From Pontivivens ytuae (GTDB lineage Bacteria > Pseudomonadota > Alphaproteobacteria > Rhodobacterales > Rhodobacteraceae), in NCBI RefSeq assembly GCF_015679265.1, contig NZ_CP064942.1:1148001-1212000 (forward strand): a stretch of DNA of 64,000 nucleotides, given 5' to 3'. The notes under the pieces were generated by a model. That model saw nothing but the letters and a program-made list of their open reading frames with translations. It ran no database searches and was not told the DNA's origin. Position numbers and translations under genes: made by a program. This document shows, piece by piece, positions 63,602 through 64,000 of the stretch. Position 1 is the first letter of the stretch; each line of letters opens with the position of its first letter.

Positions 63602-63740
63602 GCGCCCGACCTGGGGGGCGCAAGCAGGACGGAATTGAGATGTCCGCGCCCTCAAGCATCGACGTAGCATGTTCTGCGAATGACTTCGCCAACGCGCCCT
63701 CCGGGGGGAGGTCGGGCGCGGCCCGGCGTGGCCGCCGGGC
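63602..63740. repeat. Long composite palindromic repeat (family R1, copy B)
   Basis: Left arm GCGCCCGACCTGGGGGGCGC (63602-63621), middle with TCCGCGCCCTCAAGCATCGA (20 bases identical to copy A), right arm GCGCCCTCCGGGGGGAGGTCGGGCGC (63694-63719), terminal hairpin GCCCGGCGTGGCCGCCGGGC (63721-63740, identical to copy A). Same order and orientation as copy A at 41846. Confidence 0.85.
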
Positions 63741-63765
63741 GCGAGCGTGCTTCGATTTGGTACCG

Positions 63766-63784
63766 CCCCGGACTTGATCCGGGG
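63766..63784. repeat. R2 palindrome
   Basis: CCCCGGACTTGATCCGGGG. A near-identical copy lies at 63860-63878 in the same orientation and a variant at 20246-20264. Confidence 0.75.
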
Positions 63785-63859
63785 TCTTTCGCCACGGAGC
63801 GCTTCGAGGGCAGAAGGTCCCGGCTCTGCGACCGGGACGGTGGTTTCTTCTTGCGACCG

Positions 63860-63878
63860 CCCCGGACCTGATCCGGGG
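63860..63878. repeat. R2 palindrome
   Basis: CCCCGGACCTGATCCGGGG, followed by CCTTTC, as the first copy is by TCTTTC. Confidence 0.75.
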
Positions 63879-63950
63879 CCTTTCAGCCGTAGAGCACCAC
63901 CATTCCAAACGATCCCGGCGCTGCGGCCGGGATGGTCCTACGAAACGCCC

Positions 63951-64000
63951 CTACCGCAGCCACCAGCTCACATCGTGCGCGCCGATCCGGCCCGAGGGCG
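63951..64000 (-). CDS. Possible C-terminus of a gene entering the window
   Basis: The minus strand from the window edge is open for 16 codons, reading PSGRIGAHDVSWWLR, then a TAG at 63951-63953. The WWLR ending and lack of repeat sequence make it a plausible protein end, but it is too short to assign. Confidence 0.3.
   Translation of the reverse strand, partial: PSGRIGAHDVSWWLR

Larger units (their letters stand above)
63546..64000. other. Repeat-rich end of window
   Basis: 455 bases holding the second long R1 copy (63602-63740), two R2 palindromes and two CCCGGC-type palindromes (63817-63838 and 63911-63937). The only possible gene is a partial one at the very end. Confidence 0.7.

Noticed and set aside
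63555..63908. 117-residue minus-strand frame and a similar one near 41790-41996
   Set aside because: Both are encoded by the R1 repeat and share the peptide RRAAPD-PPEGA; there is no ribosome binding site.

Overview
The window is chromosomal DNA of a high-GC alphaproteobacterium, most likely a Rhodobacteraceae/Roseobacter-group member. Supporting signs are the irr-fabA-fabB-fabI neighbourhood, the phoH-ybeY-corC-lnt cluster, sucCDAB-lpd, aroA-cmk-rpsA-ihfB-lapA-trpF/B/A, yidC-MOSC-engB-argB, a TrcR-type (DUF1013) cell-cycle regulator, and a SAM-SAH-type riboswitch candidate in front of metK, a class known only from Rhodobacterales. No rRNA, tRNA, CRISPR, prophage or complete insertion sequence was seen.

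Layout. 1-5.3 kb: minus-strand catabolic genes (DUF937 fragment, FAD oxidoreductase, PLP dehydratase, alpha/beta hydrolase, haloacid dehalogenase), then a VOC protein and an M50-type membrane protease. 5.6-10.9 kb: fabI, an AT-rich orphan gene, fabB, fabA, a DUF5671 membrane protein and divergent irr. 11.2-14.9 kb: a RecA-fold ATPase, an sbtAB bicarbonate-transport pair, and an SDR gene controlled by a MarR-type regulator with matching operators. 15.0-20.1 kb: phoH, a small membrane protein, a ParD/ParE-like toxin-antitoxin pair, ybeY, corC and lnt in a tightly overlapping run. 20.8-32.6 kb: the lower TCA cluster sucC, sucD, sucA, sucB, lpd, with unrelated small genes at every junction. 32.7-43.3 kb: minus-strand trpA, trpB, trpF, lapA, ihfB, rpsA, cmk, aroA, with small exported proteins between trpA and trpB. 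43.4-51.5 kb: amidohydrolase, a GNAT-TrmB fusion, a second GNAT, metK with its riboswitch, a glycosyltransferase, ornithine decarboxylase and an RNase T2. 51.6-63.5 kb: trcR, DUF1353, ttcA, a GGDEF/EAL protein, yidC-MOSC-engB-argB, a ferredoxin-like protein, a SixA-like phosphatase and a KefB-type antiporter.

Recurring structure. Conserved core operons (fab, suc, trp, phoH-ybeY) are all interrupted by small, often exported or membrane-bound accessory genes. Intergenic space is filled by several palindromic repeat families: a composite GC-rich element of about 140 bp with two long copies and several partial ones, a CCCCGGAyyTGATCCGGGG type, an A/T-rich dyad built on GCGTATTT/CAAAGAAGAA that looks like a terminator, and a repeat that has supplied the N-terminus of a predicted gene.

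Two small exported-protein genes below the usual ORF length cut-off were found by reading the sequence directly: a 58-residue protein with a His/Cys-rich YHYH-like C-terminus, and a 53-residue Asp-rich peptide. A possible small RNA with a strong intrinsic terminator lies between trpB and trpF. All assignments come from reading motifs and context; no database search was possible.
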